Part shown: positions 24,269 through 33,234 of the stretch, piece after piece | How positions within the stretch are numbered: position 1 is the stretch's first letter | Layout: every line of letters begins with the position of its first letter | Source: Microcaldota archaeon | Lineage (GTDB): Archaea > Micrarchaeota > Micrarchaeia > Micrarchaeales > Micrarchaeaceae | DNA: 64,000 nucleotides | Assembly: GCA_028866715.1 (NCBI GenBank) | Contig: JAGWHO010000007.1 | Coordinates: 1-64,000 of the forward strand | Direction: 5' to 3' | Notes under the pieces: generated by a model | Databases searched by the model: none | Seen by the model: only the letters and a program-made list of their open reading frames with translations | What the model was told of the DNA's origin: nothing | Made by a program: the position numbers and the translations under genes

Positions 24269-25549
24269 ATGAACGGAGACGATCTAAGGGACGAGACGCT
24301 TAAGGCCCATTCCGCGAGGAAGGGCAAGATACAGGTTGTAGGCAAGGTCGCGATAAACGAGGCGAATGACCTCGCGATGTACTACACCCCGGGTGTTGCA
24401 TACCCGTGCCTCGAGATAAAGAACAACAAGGACTTATCGTACGAGTACACGTCAAGGGGCAACATGGTCGCGATAATAACTGACGGCACAAGGATACTTG
24501 GCCTTGGCAACATAGGCCCCGAGGCCGGCATGCCGGTGATGGAGGGAAAGTCCGTGCTGCTGAAGAAATTTGGCGGCGTGGACGCAGTGCCGCTTGCGCT
24601 TGACATCACCCAGGAGGATTGGATAGTCGGGGTGGTCAAGGCGCTCGCGCCGTCGTTCGGGGCGATAAACCTCGAGGATATAGAGACCCCGAAAGCTGTC
24701 AACATACTCAAGAGGCTTGAGAAGGAGCTCACCATACCCGTGTTCCATGACGACAGCTACGGCACGGCGATAATAACGGTTGCGGCGCTCAAGAACGCGC
24801 TCAAGCTCGTGGGCAAGAAACTGAAGTCAGTCAGGATCGTGGTCAATGGAGCAGGGTCCGCAGGTTTCGGCATAACGGAACTGCTTCTCAACAGCGGAGC
24901 AACAGACGTGATATGCTGCGACACTACAGGCATAATATACAAGGGCAGGACAGAGCGCATGAACAACATAAAGGAAGAGCTTGCTAGCATGACAAACAAG
25001 AGCGGCATGATAGGATCCCTGTCGGACGCGATGAAGGGGGCTGACGTCCTTATAAGCGTAGCAAGCAACGGCACGATAACAAAAGAGCAGGTATCATCGA
25101 TGGCTGAGATGTCGATAGTGCTCGCTCTCTCGAATCCCGATCCTGAGATAGGCTACGAAGATGCAAAGGCGGCCGGAGCTGCGGTCGTAGGCACCGGGCA
25201 GAGCGGCATACCTAATCAGGTGAACAACATGCTCGCGTTTCCGGGGGTGTTCAGGGGGCTCCTTGACGTGAGGGCCAGGAGGATGAACGTTGACATGATG
25301 ATTGCCGCTGTGGACGCAATCGCGAAGACGGTAGGCAGGAAGCAGCTGACAGCGGACTACATAGTTCCCGACTTCAACGACAACAAGATGGCGCTGAAGA
25401 CCACAGCCAGCGTGGCAGAGGCGGTGGCCGCTGCAGCCATGAAGACTGGGGTTGCGAGGGTGCAGAAGAAACCCGGAGAGATAAAGAGGGATTACATCGC
25501 ATCTGTGAAAAGGTACAACAGGCTGGAAAAGCTGATATCGAAGCTTTAA
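24269..25549 (+). CDS. maeB: malic enzyme (malate dehydrogenase, decarboxylating)
   Basis: A 426-residue enzyme that oxidatively decarboxylates malate to pyruvate with NAD(P). N-terminal malic domain: AMYYTPGVAYPCLEI, ITDGTRILGLGNIGPEAGMP, GKSVLLKKFGGVDAVPL and the catalytic FHDDSYGTA. NAD domain: VVNGAGSAGFGI (GxGxxG-like) near residue 190, then ALSNPDPE. Length is that of the short MaeB/SfcA form without the phosphotransacetylase domain. It links with pyruvate kinase at 39345 at the pyruvate node. It is convergent with, and overlaps by four bases, the gene at 25546. Confidence 0.93.
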   Translation: MNGDDLRDETLKAHSARKGKIQVVGKVAINEANDLAMYYTPGVAYPCLEIKNNKDLSYEYTSRGNMVAIITDGTRILGLGNIGPEAGMPVMEGKSVLLKKFGGVDAVPLALDITQEDWIVGVVKALAPSFGAINLEDIETPKAVNILKRLEKELTIPVFHDDSYGTAIITVAALKNALKLVGKKLKSVRIVVNGAGSAGFGITELLLNSGATDVICCDTTGIIYKGRTERMNNIKEELASMTNKSGMIGSLSDAMKGADVLISVASNGTITKEQVSSMAEMSIVLALSNPDPEIGYEDAKAAGAAVVGTGQSGIPNQVNNMLAFPGVFRGLLDVRARRMNVDMMIAAVDAIAKTVGRKQLTADYIVPDFNDNKMALKTTASVAEAVAAAAMKTGVARVQKKPGEIKRDYIASVKRYNRLEKLISKL

Positions 25550-26466
25550 ACCGCGGCTTCCTTTACGGTTCCTGACGCGAATATCCTGGGCACAGAGCCC
25601 CTCACAAGCAGGCACCTGTCGTTTGTGTCTATCGCGATCGCCTTCTCGAGCCTGAGCTTGACGGTCTTGCCCTCTATCGAATCGACAAACGCGTCAGAGT
25701 AAGAGAAATTCGACGCTATGCTGTAACGCTTGTTCACTTCAAGCTCTTCTTTCACAAAACTGCTGGTCTCTATGTCGACGACTATATTCTTTACCCTTTT
25801 CACCGCCTTTGACGATAGTATGTCGCCCTTTTCAATGTCATCGGCGTCTATGTTCTTCAGCGCAAGGCCGACCCTCACGCCCACGCCTGCCTCCTTCTGG
25901 TCTTCGTCTTGAGCCTGTATCGACCTTATGCTTACTGTCTTTCCGGAGCTGTGGAGCAGGTTGTCATGGACCTTTATCCTGCCCTTCGTCACTATGCCGA
26001 GCGCGACAGTTCCTACCCCCTTGACGTTGAACGCCTTGTCTATGTCCACTCTGGGCTCGCCTGAAGCGTTTGCGTTTGTCGCGTTCTTAAGTATCGTGTC
26101 CAGCAAAGAGTCCCTTTCGACAACTGATATGTTCGCGGTGCTTATGCCCAAAAGCATTGCGCTGACGTCGTTGTCGCTCGTGAGCATTATCCGCTTGTTG
26201 AGAAGAAGCGACGCGACAAGGACCTCGCCGAATGTCTTGTCCACGTTCTTCGTGCTGAGGAGTATCATGTCGGCAAGGAGCAGCGTCTCAGGAAGCGCGC
26301 TGAACTTCTCTTCCATAGACGATGGGGCGATGCCTATGATTATGTCGCTGCCCATCTTTCTGTTGTAGAACGCTATGCTCTCGTCTACGCCTTTCTTGCC
26401 TATGAACGATGCAAGCTCGGAATCAAGAGGCACGGCTACTATGGTGTCCATCCCAATCGGTACCAT
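25546..26466 (-). CDS. EF-Tu/SelB-like protein with degenerate GTPase domain
   Basis: A 306-residue protein. Residues about 138-230 and beyond match domains 2 and 3 of EF-Tu/SelB (FNVKGVGTVALGIVTKGRIK, DDIEKGDILSS, VDIETSSFVKEELEV). The N-terminal 130 residues occupy the place of the G domain but have no P-loop, DxxG or NKxD motif, so GTP binding is unlikely. Related archaeal EF-1A/SelB-like proteins lacking GTPase motifs are known but uncharacterised to my knowledge. It could be a tRNA- or ribosome-binding factor. The start could be the ATG at 26466 or 26451. Confidence 0.65.
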   Translation of the reverse strand: MVPIGMDTIVAVPLDSELASFIGKKGVDESIAFYNRKMGSDIIIGIAPSSMEEKFSALPETLLLADMILLSTKNVDKTFGEVLVASLLLNKRIMLTSDNDVSAMLLGISTANISVVERDSLLDTILKNATNANASGEPRVDIDKAFNVKGVGTVALGIVTKGRIKVHDNLLHSSGKTVSIRSIQAQDEDQKEAGVGVRVGLALKNIDADDIEKGDILSSKAVKRVKNIVVDIETSSFVKEELEVNKRYSIASNFSYSDAFVDSIEGKTVKLRLEKAIAIDTNDRCLLVRGSVPRIFASGTVKEAAV

Positions 26467-26500
26467 ATCTGATTAAAACTCTTTAATACCATGCTATGGC

Positions 26501-26818
26501 GTGCACATCGTCACGGAAAAGGAGCTCGGCGCGTTCATCAGGAAAAAGAAGAATGTCATACTCCTCTTCTACGCCAGCTGGTGCCCTTATTGCAGGGGGT
26601 TCTTGAAGATATTGGAGAAGAACACGGACAGGCTCAGGAACGATGTCGTCGGCATAAACATAGACGACGATAAGAGCCCGATATGGGATGACTATAAGAT
26701 AGATATAGTTCCTACGCTCATTGCCTTTCATAATGGTAAGGAGTTTGCGAGACGCGACGGCGTGCCGCAAGTTGGTCTGGGACTTGATGAGCTGTTGCAG
26801 CTTGACGGCATGTTGTGA
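26501..26818 (+). CDS. thioredoxin-like protein
   Basis: A 105-residue thioredoxin fold with the redox motif FYASWCPYCRG (CPYC, residues 26-29) and a cis-proline in DIVPTLIAFHNG. CPYC is the glutaredoxin-type motif placed in a thioredoxin frame. The GTG at 26501 is the start: the TATA-like GATTAAAACTC lies 26 bp upstream and there is no in-frame ATG. A likely partner is the thioredoxin reductase at 54038. It faces the EF-Tu-like gene across a 34-bp divergent promoter. Confidence 0.85.
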   Translation: MHIVTEKELGAFIRKKKNVILLFYASWCPYCRGFLKILEKNTDRLRNDVVGINIDDDKSPIWDDYKIDIVPTLIAFHNGKEFARRDGVPQVGLGLDELLQLDGML

Positions 26819-26821
26819 GCT

Positions 26822-27046
26822 TTAACGGTTGATAAAGTCTTCGAATTCATTCCATGTTGCTCCTATGTCATCTAGTATCCATTTAATGGGTTTCTTCCAA
26901 AGCTCGCGGTAGTTCAGGACTGTTGTCCTTCTGCCATCCGGATGTACGAACTTCTCGTGTGAACCTCTCATGCCGCTTGATGCAAAACCCTTAGATACGA
27001 GAAAATCAACTACAATTGTCCTCTTTACAGGTCGCATTCTTGCCAT
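26822..27046 (-). CDS. hicA: HicA-like mRNA interferase toxin
   Basis: A 74-residue basic protein with the HicA dsRNA-binding-like core: LVSKGFASSGMRGSHEKFVH, PDGRRTTVLNY, ending with a helix (EFEDFINR). The conserved His in GSHEKF is the expected catalytic residue. In studied systems HicA cleaves mRNA and HicB neutralises it. It lies 49 bp downstream of the HicB-like gene on the same strand; the more usual order is hicA then hicB. Start may be 27046 or the next Met at 27037. Confidence 0.75.
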   Translation of the reverse strand: MARMRPVKRTIVVDFLVSKGFASSGMRGSHEKFVHPDGRRTTVLNYRELWKKPIKWILDDIGATWNEFEDFINR

Positions 27047-27095
27047 GGGCTCAACTAGCCTTTACCCATCGTCCAGAAAGAAGAATCTTCTGATG

Positions 27096-27326
27096 CTAAG
27101 CTAGAGCTTTTATCACTACGGCGCGGGCCTTACGCACCGTTGTCTTGCGATAACGCCTCTCGTTCTCCAGTACATCCAATATCATGAGCTTCGCTACATC
27201 CTTGAGGTTGTGCTCAAGTTCCCTAAGATTTTTTGCCTGGGTATTTGCATGCAGCTCTCGTATGCTGGCTGCATAGCCCTTGCCCGGCTCCTTCTGAACC
27301 ACAGCATTGAACCCGAAGATCTTCAT
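27096..27326 (-). CDS. hicB: HicB-like antitoxin
   Basis: A 76-residue protein with the HicB partial RNase H-like fold: FNAVVQKEPGKGYAASIREL, HANTQAKNLRELEHNLKDV, and a short C-terminal tail (RKARAVVIKALA). It lacks an obvious DNA-binding domain at the C-terminus. It is the upstream gene of the pair, so antitoxin is made first. TATA-like sequences lie in the AT-rich 27355-27370 stretch upstream. Confidence 0.7.
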   Translation of the reverse strand: MKIFGFNAVVQKEPGKGYAASIRELHANTQAKNLRELEHNLKDVAKLMILDVLENERRYRKTTVRKARAVVIKALA

Positions 27327-27415
27327 GAATGCACCTGCAGTAAGATTATGCCATAACTGCTATTAATAAGTTTCCTCAGCTGCTGGTTTAAATCTCTTTA
27401 ATACCATTCTGATTC

Positions 27416-28045
27416 ATGGTTAACAAGAGCTGGAGCAGGCCTGGCAGGCTGATAGCGTTTGAGGGGCCGGACGGCTGCGGCAAGAGCACGCAAGCCAAGA
27501 TATTCTTTGACCTTCTCCACAACAAGAAGAAGATAATGCTCACAGAGCCTACGCAGAGCGGCCTTGGAAGATGGATACGGAAAGAATTATCGAACAAAAG
27601 GGATCAACTGTCAAACATGGAGCTCCAGCTGCTCTTCATAGCGAACAGAAGGGAGTACATGGACGAGGTTGAGAGGAAGCTAGACGATGGATACGATATA
27701 GTCATGGACAGATTCACTCCTGGAACGATAGTCTACGGAGCTGCAAAAGGCCTTGGAATGAAGCGCATGATAGAGCTTAACAAGAGGGCAGGCATAATCG
27801 ACCCCTATGTAATATTCTATCTCAAGATACCCGTAGAAGATGCAATGGCACGCCTATCCAAACGCACAGGCAAGAAGAGAGAGAGGTTCGAGGATCTTAA
27901 GACCCAGCGTGTAGTCCACAGAAATTACGATAGGCTTGCAAGAATGCAGAAAGAATGGTGGGTTAGGGTAGATGGGAGCGGGAGCATTAAGGAAACCGCT
28001 AGCAGCGTCAGAGCCGTTTGGGACAAGATCAGCAAAAGAGCCTGA
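27416..28045 (+). CDS. tmk: thymidylate kinase
   Basis: A 209-residue kinase that phosphorylates dTMP to dTDP. P-loop FEGPDGCGKSTQ (residues 14-25), DRX-type motif VMDRFTPGTIVY (around residue 100), and a basic lid KRTGKKRERFE. The Arg after the P-loop region and the lid place it in the archaeal/bacterial Tmk type. CTCTTTAATACC, the promoter string also seen upstream of the 26501 gene, precedes it by about 15 bp. The glycerate kinase gene follows with its own TATA box. Confidence 0.9.
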   Translation: MVNKSWSRPGRLIAFEGPDGCGKSTQAKIFFDLLHNKKKIMLTEPTQSGLGRWIRKELSNKRDQLSNMELQLLFIANRREYMDEVERKLDDGYDIVMDRFTPGTIVYGAAKGLGMKRMIELNKRAGIIDPYVIFYLKIPVEDAMARLSKRTGKKRERFEDLKTQRVVHRNYDRLARMQKEWWVRVDGSGSIKETASSVRAVWDKISKRA

Positions 28046-28079
28046 ACTTTTAAATATATAATCGATTAGAGAGTAACCC

Positions 28080-29486
28080 ATGGATATAGTAAAGAACCGT
28101 GGGGAGCTTGTCGAGAACGGCAGGTCACCAGGAACAGGACTGCTTCTTGACCTTTACAACATCGCAATTAAAAGAGTGCAGCCGGAGCACCTCATTAAGG
28201 ACAATATTACATTCGAAAAGGGCAGGATACTCAAACTCGGTTATAACGGCAAGCCGCTAGGGCTCGACTTTAGCATGTACGAACACAAGTTCGAGATAGC
28301 GATAGGCAAGGCTGCCCTTCCCATGGCAGAGGCGCTTGTGGGCATAGTAGGCAAGGACAGATTTGCAGGAAGAGTTGCACTTGTTCCGAAGGGCAGCGCG
28401 CCAAACGGCTCGAACAGCGTAGAGGTGCTCGAGGGCACGCACCCGGTCTTCAGCGAGGACAGCCTAAAAGCGACAGAGCGCATACTGGAGCTTCTTAAGC
28501 GCGTCGGCCCAGATGACCTGGTCGTACTTCTTGTCTCTGGAGGCGCGTCTGCGCTTTTCGAGAAGCAGGCAGACGGCATCGGCTTGGATGAACACATAAA
28601 TTTCTATAAGGAATTGCTGATGTGCGGCGCTGACATAGACCAGGTCAACGCGATAAGGAAACGCACGTCGCTGGTCAAGGGAGGCAAACTTCTTCATTTC
28701 ATGAACGGCGCTACTGTAGTTGCGCTGTATCTGTCCGACGTACCCAGCGATCAGATTGACATGATTGCATCAGGGCCTACCGCGCCTGACAGCACCAACG
28801 GAAAAGACGCGCTCAAATATGTCAGGGATTTAGGACTGTCTAAGAGAATAGCGAAGAACGAGCTGGAGATGATAAAAAGCAGCGCCAAGGCGCACTGCCT
28901 TGATACGCCGCGCTGGAACAGCCCCCTGTTCGAAGGCGTGACTAACATAATAGTGGGAAGCAACAGGCTTGCATGCGAGGCGGTTGCGGCATCGGTCAGG
29001 GCTTCAGGAGGAACCTGCTACAATATCGGCTCTTCTTATCAGGGCAGCGCAGAGGACATAGCCAAGAACCTTGCTGCGTTCCTCAAGCAGATCGCGACTA
29101 CCGGACTGAGCGGCTTCGAGGGCAGCGACATGACAATCGTGTGCGGTTTTGAGGGAAGCGTAAAGGTAAAGGGCAACAGGCCAGGGGGCAGGATACAGCA
29201 TATGGGAGCCGTAATGGCAAAGGCCCTCAATGGCGTTTCAGGGGTTACGGTGCTGCTCGGGACTACGGACGGCAAGGACGGGACTACCGATGTCGCCGCG
29301 GTGCTGATCGATGAAGAGGTTATAAAGCGGATGAACATGAAGAGGATAGACCCTGCCGACTACATAAAGAGGACGGACACCCACGCGATGTTCAACAAGA
29401 TACCCGGATCGCAGGTGTTTACGGGCCCGACGTCCACCAACGTGTCAGACCTCATGATAGCAAGGATAGTGAGGAGGCAGGCGTAG
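28080..29486 (+). CDS. gck: glycerate 2-kinase (GckA/MOFRL family)
   Basis: A 468-residue enzyme expected to make 2-phosphoglycerate from glycerate and ATP. The N-terminal domain (DUF4147) carries ILELLKRVGPDDLVVLLVSG, GGASAL, and DQVNAIRKRTSLVKGGKL; the C-terminal MOFRL domain has GTTDGKDGTTDVAA (around residue 405). This enzyme completes the non-phosphorylative Entner-Doudoroff route, feeding enolase and the pyruvate kinase at 39345. CTTTTAAATATATAATC is centred 26 bp upstream of the ATG, so the mRNA is leaderless. Confidence 0.93.
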   Translation: MDIVKNRGELVENGRSPGTGLLLDLYNIAIKRVQPEHLIKDNITFEKGRILKLGYNGKPLGLDFSMYEHKFEIAIGKAALPMAEALVGIVGKDRFAGRVALVPKGSAPNGSNSVEVLEGTHPVFSEDSLKATERILELLKRVGPDDLVVLLVSGGASALFEKQADGIGLDEHINFYKELLMCGADIDQVNAIRKRTSLVKGGKLLHFMNGATVVALYLSDVPSDQIDMIASGPTAPDSTNGKDALKYVRDLGLSKRIAKNELEMIKSSAKAHCLDTPRWNSPLFEGVTNIIVGSNRLACEAVAASVRASGGTCYNIGSSYQGSAEDIAKNLAAFLKQIATTGLSGFEGSDMTIVCGFEGSVKVKGNRPGGRIQHMGAVMAKALNGVSGVTVLLGTTDGKDGTTDVAAVLIDEEVIKRMNMKRIDPADYIKRTDTHAMFNKIPGSQVFTGPTSTNVSDLMIARIVRRQA

Positions 29487-29503
29487 CCGGCAAAGCTCGG
29501 CCA

Positions 29504-31531
29504 TCAGTGTATGGCTGCAGGGCTTACTGTCGCGGTGACGTTGATCGTCGCCACGACGCTCTGCGACTCGTTCAAGCCCTCGCTTATTGTCGGAACCACT
29601 ACAGGCTGTGAAGACACTACAGTAGAGACGACTGCTGGAGTATGGCTTACAGTGAAGTTCTGGGATATCACGCTTATCTGAGGTATCGCGGAAGAGGAGC
29701 CCAGCACTATCGATATCTGCGACCTTGCCTGCGCTATTGCTGTCGCGAGCGCCTGCGCCTCAAGGCTTGAGAGCTGGGACTGCGAAAGCTCCGGCGTTAT
29801 CCCTGTAACTGTCGTGTTGGGCAGGAGGCCGAGCGCATGCTGGACCGCGGACGCGTTTGCGATGTTCGGCAGCAATACTCGTACGTCAACATATGCGCTG
29901 TACCTGCTGTTGTTGCGCGTTACAGTGTAATTGGGCACGGTCACGAGAGTGAAGTTCCTGTTGATGAACGTAGATATGCTTGAGTTGAACTGAGACAGAG
30001 TGCTAAGCAGGCTGTTTGCCGCGAGCTGGCCCGTTGTGCCGTTGCCGATTATGTGCACGTTTATGTCCGCTTGTGCGGGTATGCCGCTCGCTATGCCAGT
30101 TGTGGTAAGCCTCAGGCTTGAGCTTATCGGGTTGGAGTACTCAAACGTTGCCGCGACAACGCTGTTCGAGAATACAGTCTGGTTGTATATCCTTGAGTTT
30201 ATGCTTATGCTGCCAGGCCTTGTAGTTGAGTTGAGGTAGACCTGCGGCGCCTGGCTCGGCTGCTGTACTGTGACGCTTGTGAGGTAGAGCTTGTTCGTGC
30301 CTGCCAGGTACTCGGCGGTCTGGGTTGCGTTCGATATCAGGTTTGTCAGCTCCTGCTGCACCAGCGCCGCCTGCGGGCCTGTGTAGCCGGTCCCGACGCC
30401 GGTTATGTATGCATTCTGCGCGTTCGGCACTGAGCCGATCACAGCGCTCACGTTGTTTATGTTTGGTACGGTAACCGCGATGCCCTCTAATGCGTAGAAC
30501 TGCGGGCCTGTACTGGATTGGTAGAACTTAACCCTGTAGTCGGATGTGGATATCAGGGAAGGATTGCCGTTTATGTAGCCGCTTATGGTGTCGTTGAGCG
30601 CCTCAAGCGAGGAGTTGAGGCTTGCCGTCGCCAGTTGAGGGGTAGTGCCGCTCGCGTTTATGGTGATGAATGCGATGCCGTTGGGGATGAGCCTTGCTGT
30701 GCCGCCCAGCCTACTGATGATTATTGAATTGCCTATTGCCGCGTTCTGCACAGGCGCGGCGCTGTACGTCGCGTTGACCGTGGCTGTGCCTTTGAGCCAG
30801 ATGCGGCTGTTGAGCGCCGCGTCAAGTGCGGTGGCATTGCTCGTGCCTGCAGCTGCTCCGCCCACAGGGCTCGGCAGCCCGCTGATTATGACGTTCTCGC
30901 TGTATACGGTAGGGGCGCTGCCCAGATAGAAGTATATCTGCGACGACGCGTTCGATGTTGCTGCCTTTGCCGCCTGGTGTCTCATAAGCGTGAGGCTGCT
31001 GGAGTTCAATCTAGGCGAGATGCCAGACACGGTCGTATTTGGTATCGCGTCTATGAAGCCTATTATGTGAGAAACGTTGCTCGGCCTGAGTATGGTAACG
31101 GATATGCTGGAGTTCGCCTTGAACGTTATGCCTGATTTCGTTATGTTGTAGCTGGTGACGTTGATGCCGTACACCGGCCCGGCATACCCGTTCCCCGAGA
31201 GCAGCGAGTCCAGCGCAGAGATGTGGCTCTCGAGCGCGTTTGACGCTGCGAAGGACGTCCGGCCGTAGCCTGTAGACGTTATGTTGAGCTGCGCGTACGT
31301 TGCTGCCTTTGAGGTGTAGTTGGTGCCAAATGCCGATATAGTCTTGAGCCTTGCCTGCGCCTGCTGCCCTGCTGCGCCTGTAGAGCCGACAGATACAACA
31401 GTCTGGTTGGCGCCGCTGCCCTGCGGGAAATACATCCCTGACAGGCTTGAGAACGCGAACAGCAGCACCAGGCCGAGGAAGACGGTCACCGCAATGGCGC
31501 TGTAGTGCACTACCTCTTTGGTCGACACCAT
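29504..31531 (-). CDS. large membrane-anchored surface protein with SIMPL-like repeats
   Basis: A 675-residue protein: short cytoplasmic N-terminus, one membrane helix (about residues 11-31), then a long Ser/Thr/Asn-rich extracellular region with many N-x-S/T sites. At least three repeats of about 150-170 residues have the pattern ALATAIAQARSQISIVLGSS and QAAKAATSNASSQIYFYLGS followed by a beta strand, which resembles the SIMPL (DUF541) domain. The last repeat ends near the C-terminus. TATA-like GTTTATTAATC is about 28 bp upstream of the ATG. The match to SIMPL is moderate. Confidence 0.6.
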   Translation of the reverse strand: MVSTKEVVHYSAIAVTVFLGLVLLFAFSSLSGMYFPQGSGANQTVVSVGSTGAAGQQAQARLKTISAFGTNYTSKAATYAQLNITSTGYGRTSFAASNALESHISALDSLLSGNGYAGPVYGINVTSYNITKSGITFKANSSISVTILRPSNVSHIIGFIDAIPNTTVSGISPRLNSSSLTLMRHQAAKAATSNASSQIYFYLGSAPTVYSENVIISGLPSPVGGAAAGTSNATALDAALNSRIWLKGTATVNATYSAAPVQNAAIGNSIIISRLGGTARLIPNGIAFITINASGTTPQLATASLNSSLEALNDTISGYINGNPSLISTSDYRVKFYQSSTGPQFYALEGIAVTVPNINNVSAVIGSVPNAQNAYITGVGTGYTGPQAALVQQELTNLISNATQTAEYLAGTNKLYLTSVTVQQPSQAPQVYLNSTTRPGSISINSRIYNQTVFSNSVVAATFEYSNPISSSLRLTTTGIASGIPAQADINVHIIGNGTTGQLAANSLLSTLSQFNSSISTFINRNFTLVTVPNYTVTRNNSRYSAYVDVRVLLPNIANASAVQHALGLLPNTTVTGITPELSQSQLSSLEAQALATAIAQARSQISIVLGSSSAIPQISVISQNFTVSHTPAVVSTVVSSQPVVVPTISEGLNESQSVVATINVTATVSPAAIH

Positions 31532-31618
31532 CCAATCAATCTAGTTTATCAGTAAGATTAATAAACGTTATTCGTTGCCGCGGCTGCGCTGTGTTGCGCA
31601 GATGCAGCGGATTCCATA

Positions 31619-33109
31619 TCAGCCGGCAGTTACGTTGGCAGATGCCGATGCGCCCTCCTCGCCGCTTACTACGAGCCTGTAGGCATCGCCGTTTACAGGC
31701 GCTATCAGCACATGCGCCTGCGCGAACCGTATGGTGCCGTTGAACGAGAACGTCATGCTCTGGTTGGGGGCAAGCAGGACCCCGGTTCCTTCGAACTCGC
31801 TGTCGCTTGAGGGCACCGAGAGCGTGCCGCTGCTGTTCAGCCTGAAGACAAGCATGCGTATGTGATCCTGCAGATTACCCGACTCCGTGCTCATGTTGGA
31901 GAGCTGGTTGAGCACCTGCGTCCTGAACGCAGACTGGCCTGCAGCAGAGCAGACGCTTGAATTGAGATGCACATTGATGTCCTCCGCGCCCCTTATGCCC
32001 GCCTCTACGCTCATTCCAGTGTCCTCAACGTTCACGCTGGCGATAGAGCTCGAGTTCAGGGCAGGGCCAAAGCCGTCCTCCACGAAGCTCGGCCTGCGCT
32101 GCTCTCTGGTGTTGTGCGATGCGGCGCCTGATTCGTTGATTGATATGGACGCATGGGCACTTGCATTGGCTGCGCCGCTGCCCCCAGAGGCAGTCCCGTT
32201 GGCTCCGGCCGACTCGTTGGTCCTTGCGCCTGTTGAATTGGACTGCCTGCATACTGATGAGTTGGATATGTTTGCTATAAGCAGCGAGCTCAGCTCCTGC
32301 GCCCTCTGCGCTATGCCTGTCGTATTGAGCTTCACCGACTCGTTGCCGAACATGCTGAGGCTCTTTAGCGACACGCTGGAGTTTGCATTGTTCCTTACGG
32401 TCACGGATATGGATGTGTCGTTGCCTGCTACCGCCATGCTTGCAGACGTTATAGTAATATTGCTAGAATGGTTCTCGAGCTCTGCCCTGTCCTGCTCAGT
32501 AAGGCGCGTCCTGTTTCCTATCTGCAGTTTTGCACTCGCGTACGTGCCATTGCCAGGGACGATCACAGCCTTGAGAGACGGCACCATTACAAACAGTGTG
32601 GAGTTTGCGGTTATGACTGACGCGACAGTAGGCGAGAGTTGGAGCAGCAGTGTGGTGCTGCCGTTGGAAAGCGCCTTGGACTGGATGTGCGCGGTTATCC
32701 TGCCGCTTGGCACGGTGACGTTGTATGTCGTGCCGTTGATCGTTATTGTTGATGACGTGACGTTGAACCTCACCATGTCTATCGTGGAGTTCTTCGGGAC
32801 CGACGCCGTAGCTATCGTCTGGCTGAGGTTGAGGAGCTGCATAAGGTTCACTGTTCCGCTTCCCGAAGCGGATACCCACGGAGGAGTCGCATTTGCGCTC
32901 TCCACCACGTGAACCTGCACCGATGAGTATGTCACCAACAGCGAGCTGGTCCCTGAGGGAACCTGCGGAGGATCCGTCAGCGTTATCGGCAGCGAGGCCG
33001 TGCCTGCGCCGCCTTGGGCCCGCTGCATGACCGAGTACACGGATGCAATCCCTATTACTGCTATAACCACAATTGCTATAGCGCCTATCGTCATCTTTGA
33101 AACGGCCAT
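31619..33109 (-). CDS. DUF4382-domain surface protein
   Basis: A 496-residue protein: an N-terminal membrane helix (about residues 7-27), then the DUF4382 pattern at residues 40-165 (ITLTDPPQVPSGTSSLLVTY, VHVV, TVNLMQLLNLSQ, TITINGTTYNVTVPSGRI). The rest is Ser/Asn/Ala-rich with a low-complexity stretch (around residues 300-340) and about 30 potential N-glycosylation sites. The C-terminus is a beta domain (GTGVLLAPNQSMTFSFNG). Anchored to the membrane, exposed outside. GTATTTAAATAGC is centred about 28 bp upstream. It and the 29504 gene are likely parts of the same surface programme. Confidence 0.7.
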   Translation of the reverse strand: MAVSKMTIGAIAIVVIAVIGIASVYSVMQRAQGGAGTASLPITLTDPPQVPSGTSSLLVTYSSVQVHVVESANATPPWVSASGSGTVNLMQLLNLSQTIATASVPKNSTIDMVRFNVTSSTITINGTTYNVTVPSGRITAHIQSKALSNGSTTLLLQLSPTVASVITANSTLFVMVPSLKAVIVPGNGTYASAKLQIGNRTRLTEQDRAELENHSSNITITSASMAVAGNDTSISVTVRNNANSSVSLKSLSMFGNESVKLNTTGIAQRAQELSSLLIANISNSSVCRQSNSTGARTNESAGANGTASGGSGAANASAHASISINESGAASHNTREQRRPSFVEDGFGPALNSSSIASVNVEDTGMSVEAGIRGAEDINVHLNSSVCSAAGQSAFRTQVLNQLSNMSTESGNLQDHIRMLVFRLNSSGTLSVPSSDSEFEGTGVLLAPNQSMTFSFNGTIRFAQAHVLIAPVNGDAYRLVVSGEEGASASANVTAG

Positions 33110-33205
33110 GGCTCATTAGGCCAGGCAAGCTATTTAAATACACACACAGGCTACGTCAAACAGGATATGCGTATGTATGACTGGCGTCATACGCAGACCA
33201 AAGCC

Positions 33206-33213
33206 GTATATAT
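33206..33213 (+). promoter_or_regulatory. TATA box for the candidate RNA gene
   Basis: GTATATAT at 33206-33213, in the context CCGTATATATCTAATGC, is centred 26 bp upstream of A33235, where the structured sequence begins. No coding start follows on this strand within 100 bp. Confidence 0.6.
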
Positions 33214-33234
33214 CTAATGCGGCGATATAGTACT

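Noticed and set aside
31887-32912. 341-codon plus-strand frame opposite the DUF4382 gene
   Set aside because: Antisense to a Ser/Thr-rich gene, where low stop-codon frequency on the other strand is expected. The composition (Leu, Ser, Val repeats) is not protein-like and there is no promoter.
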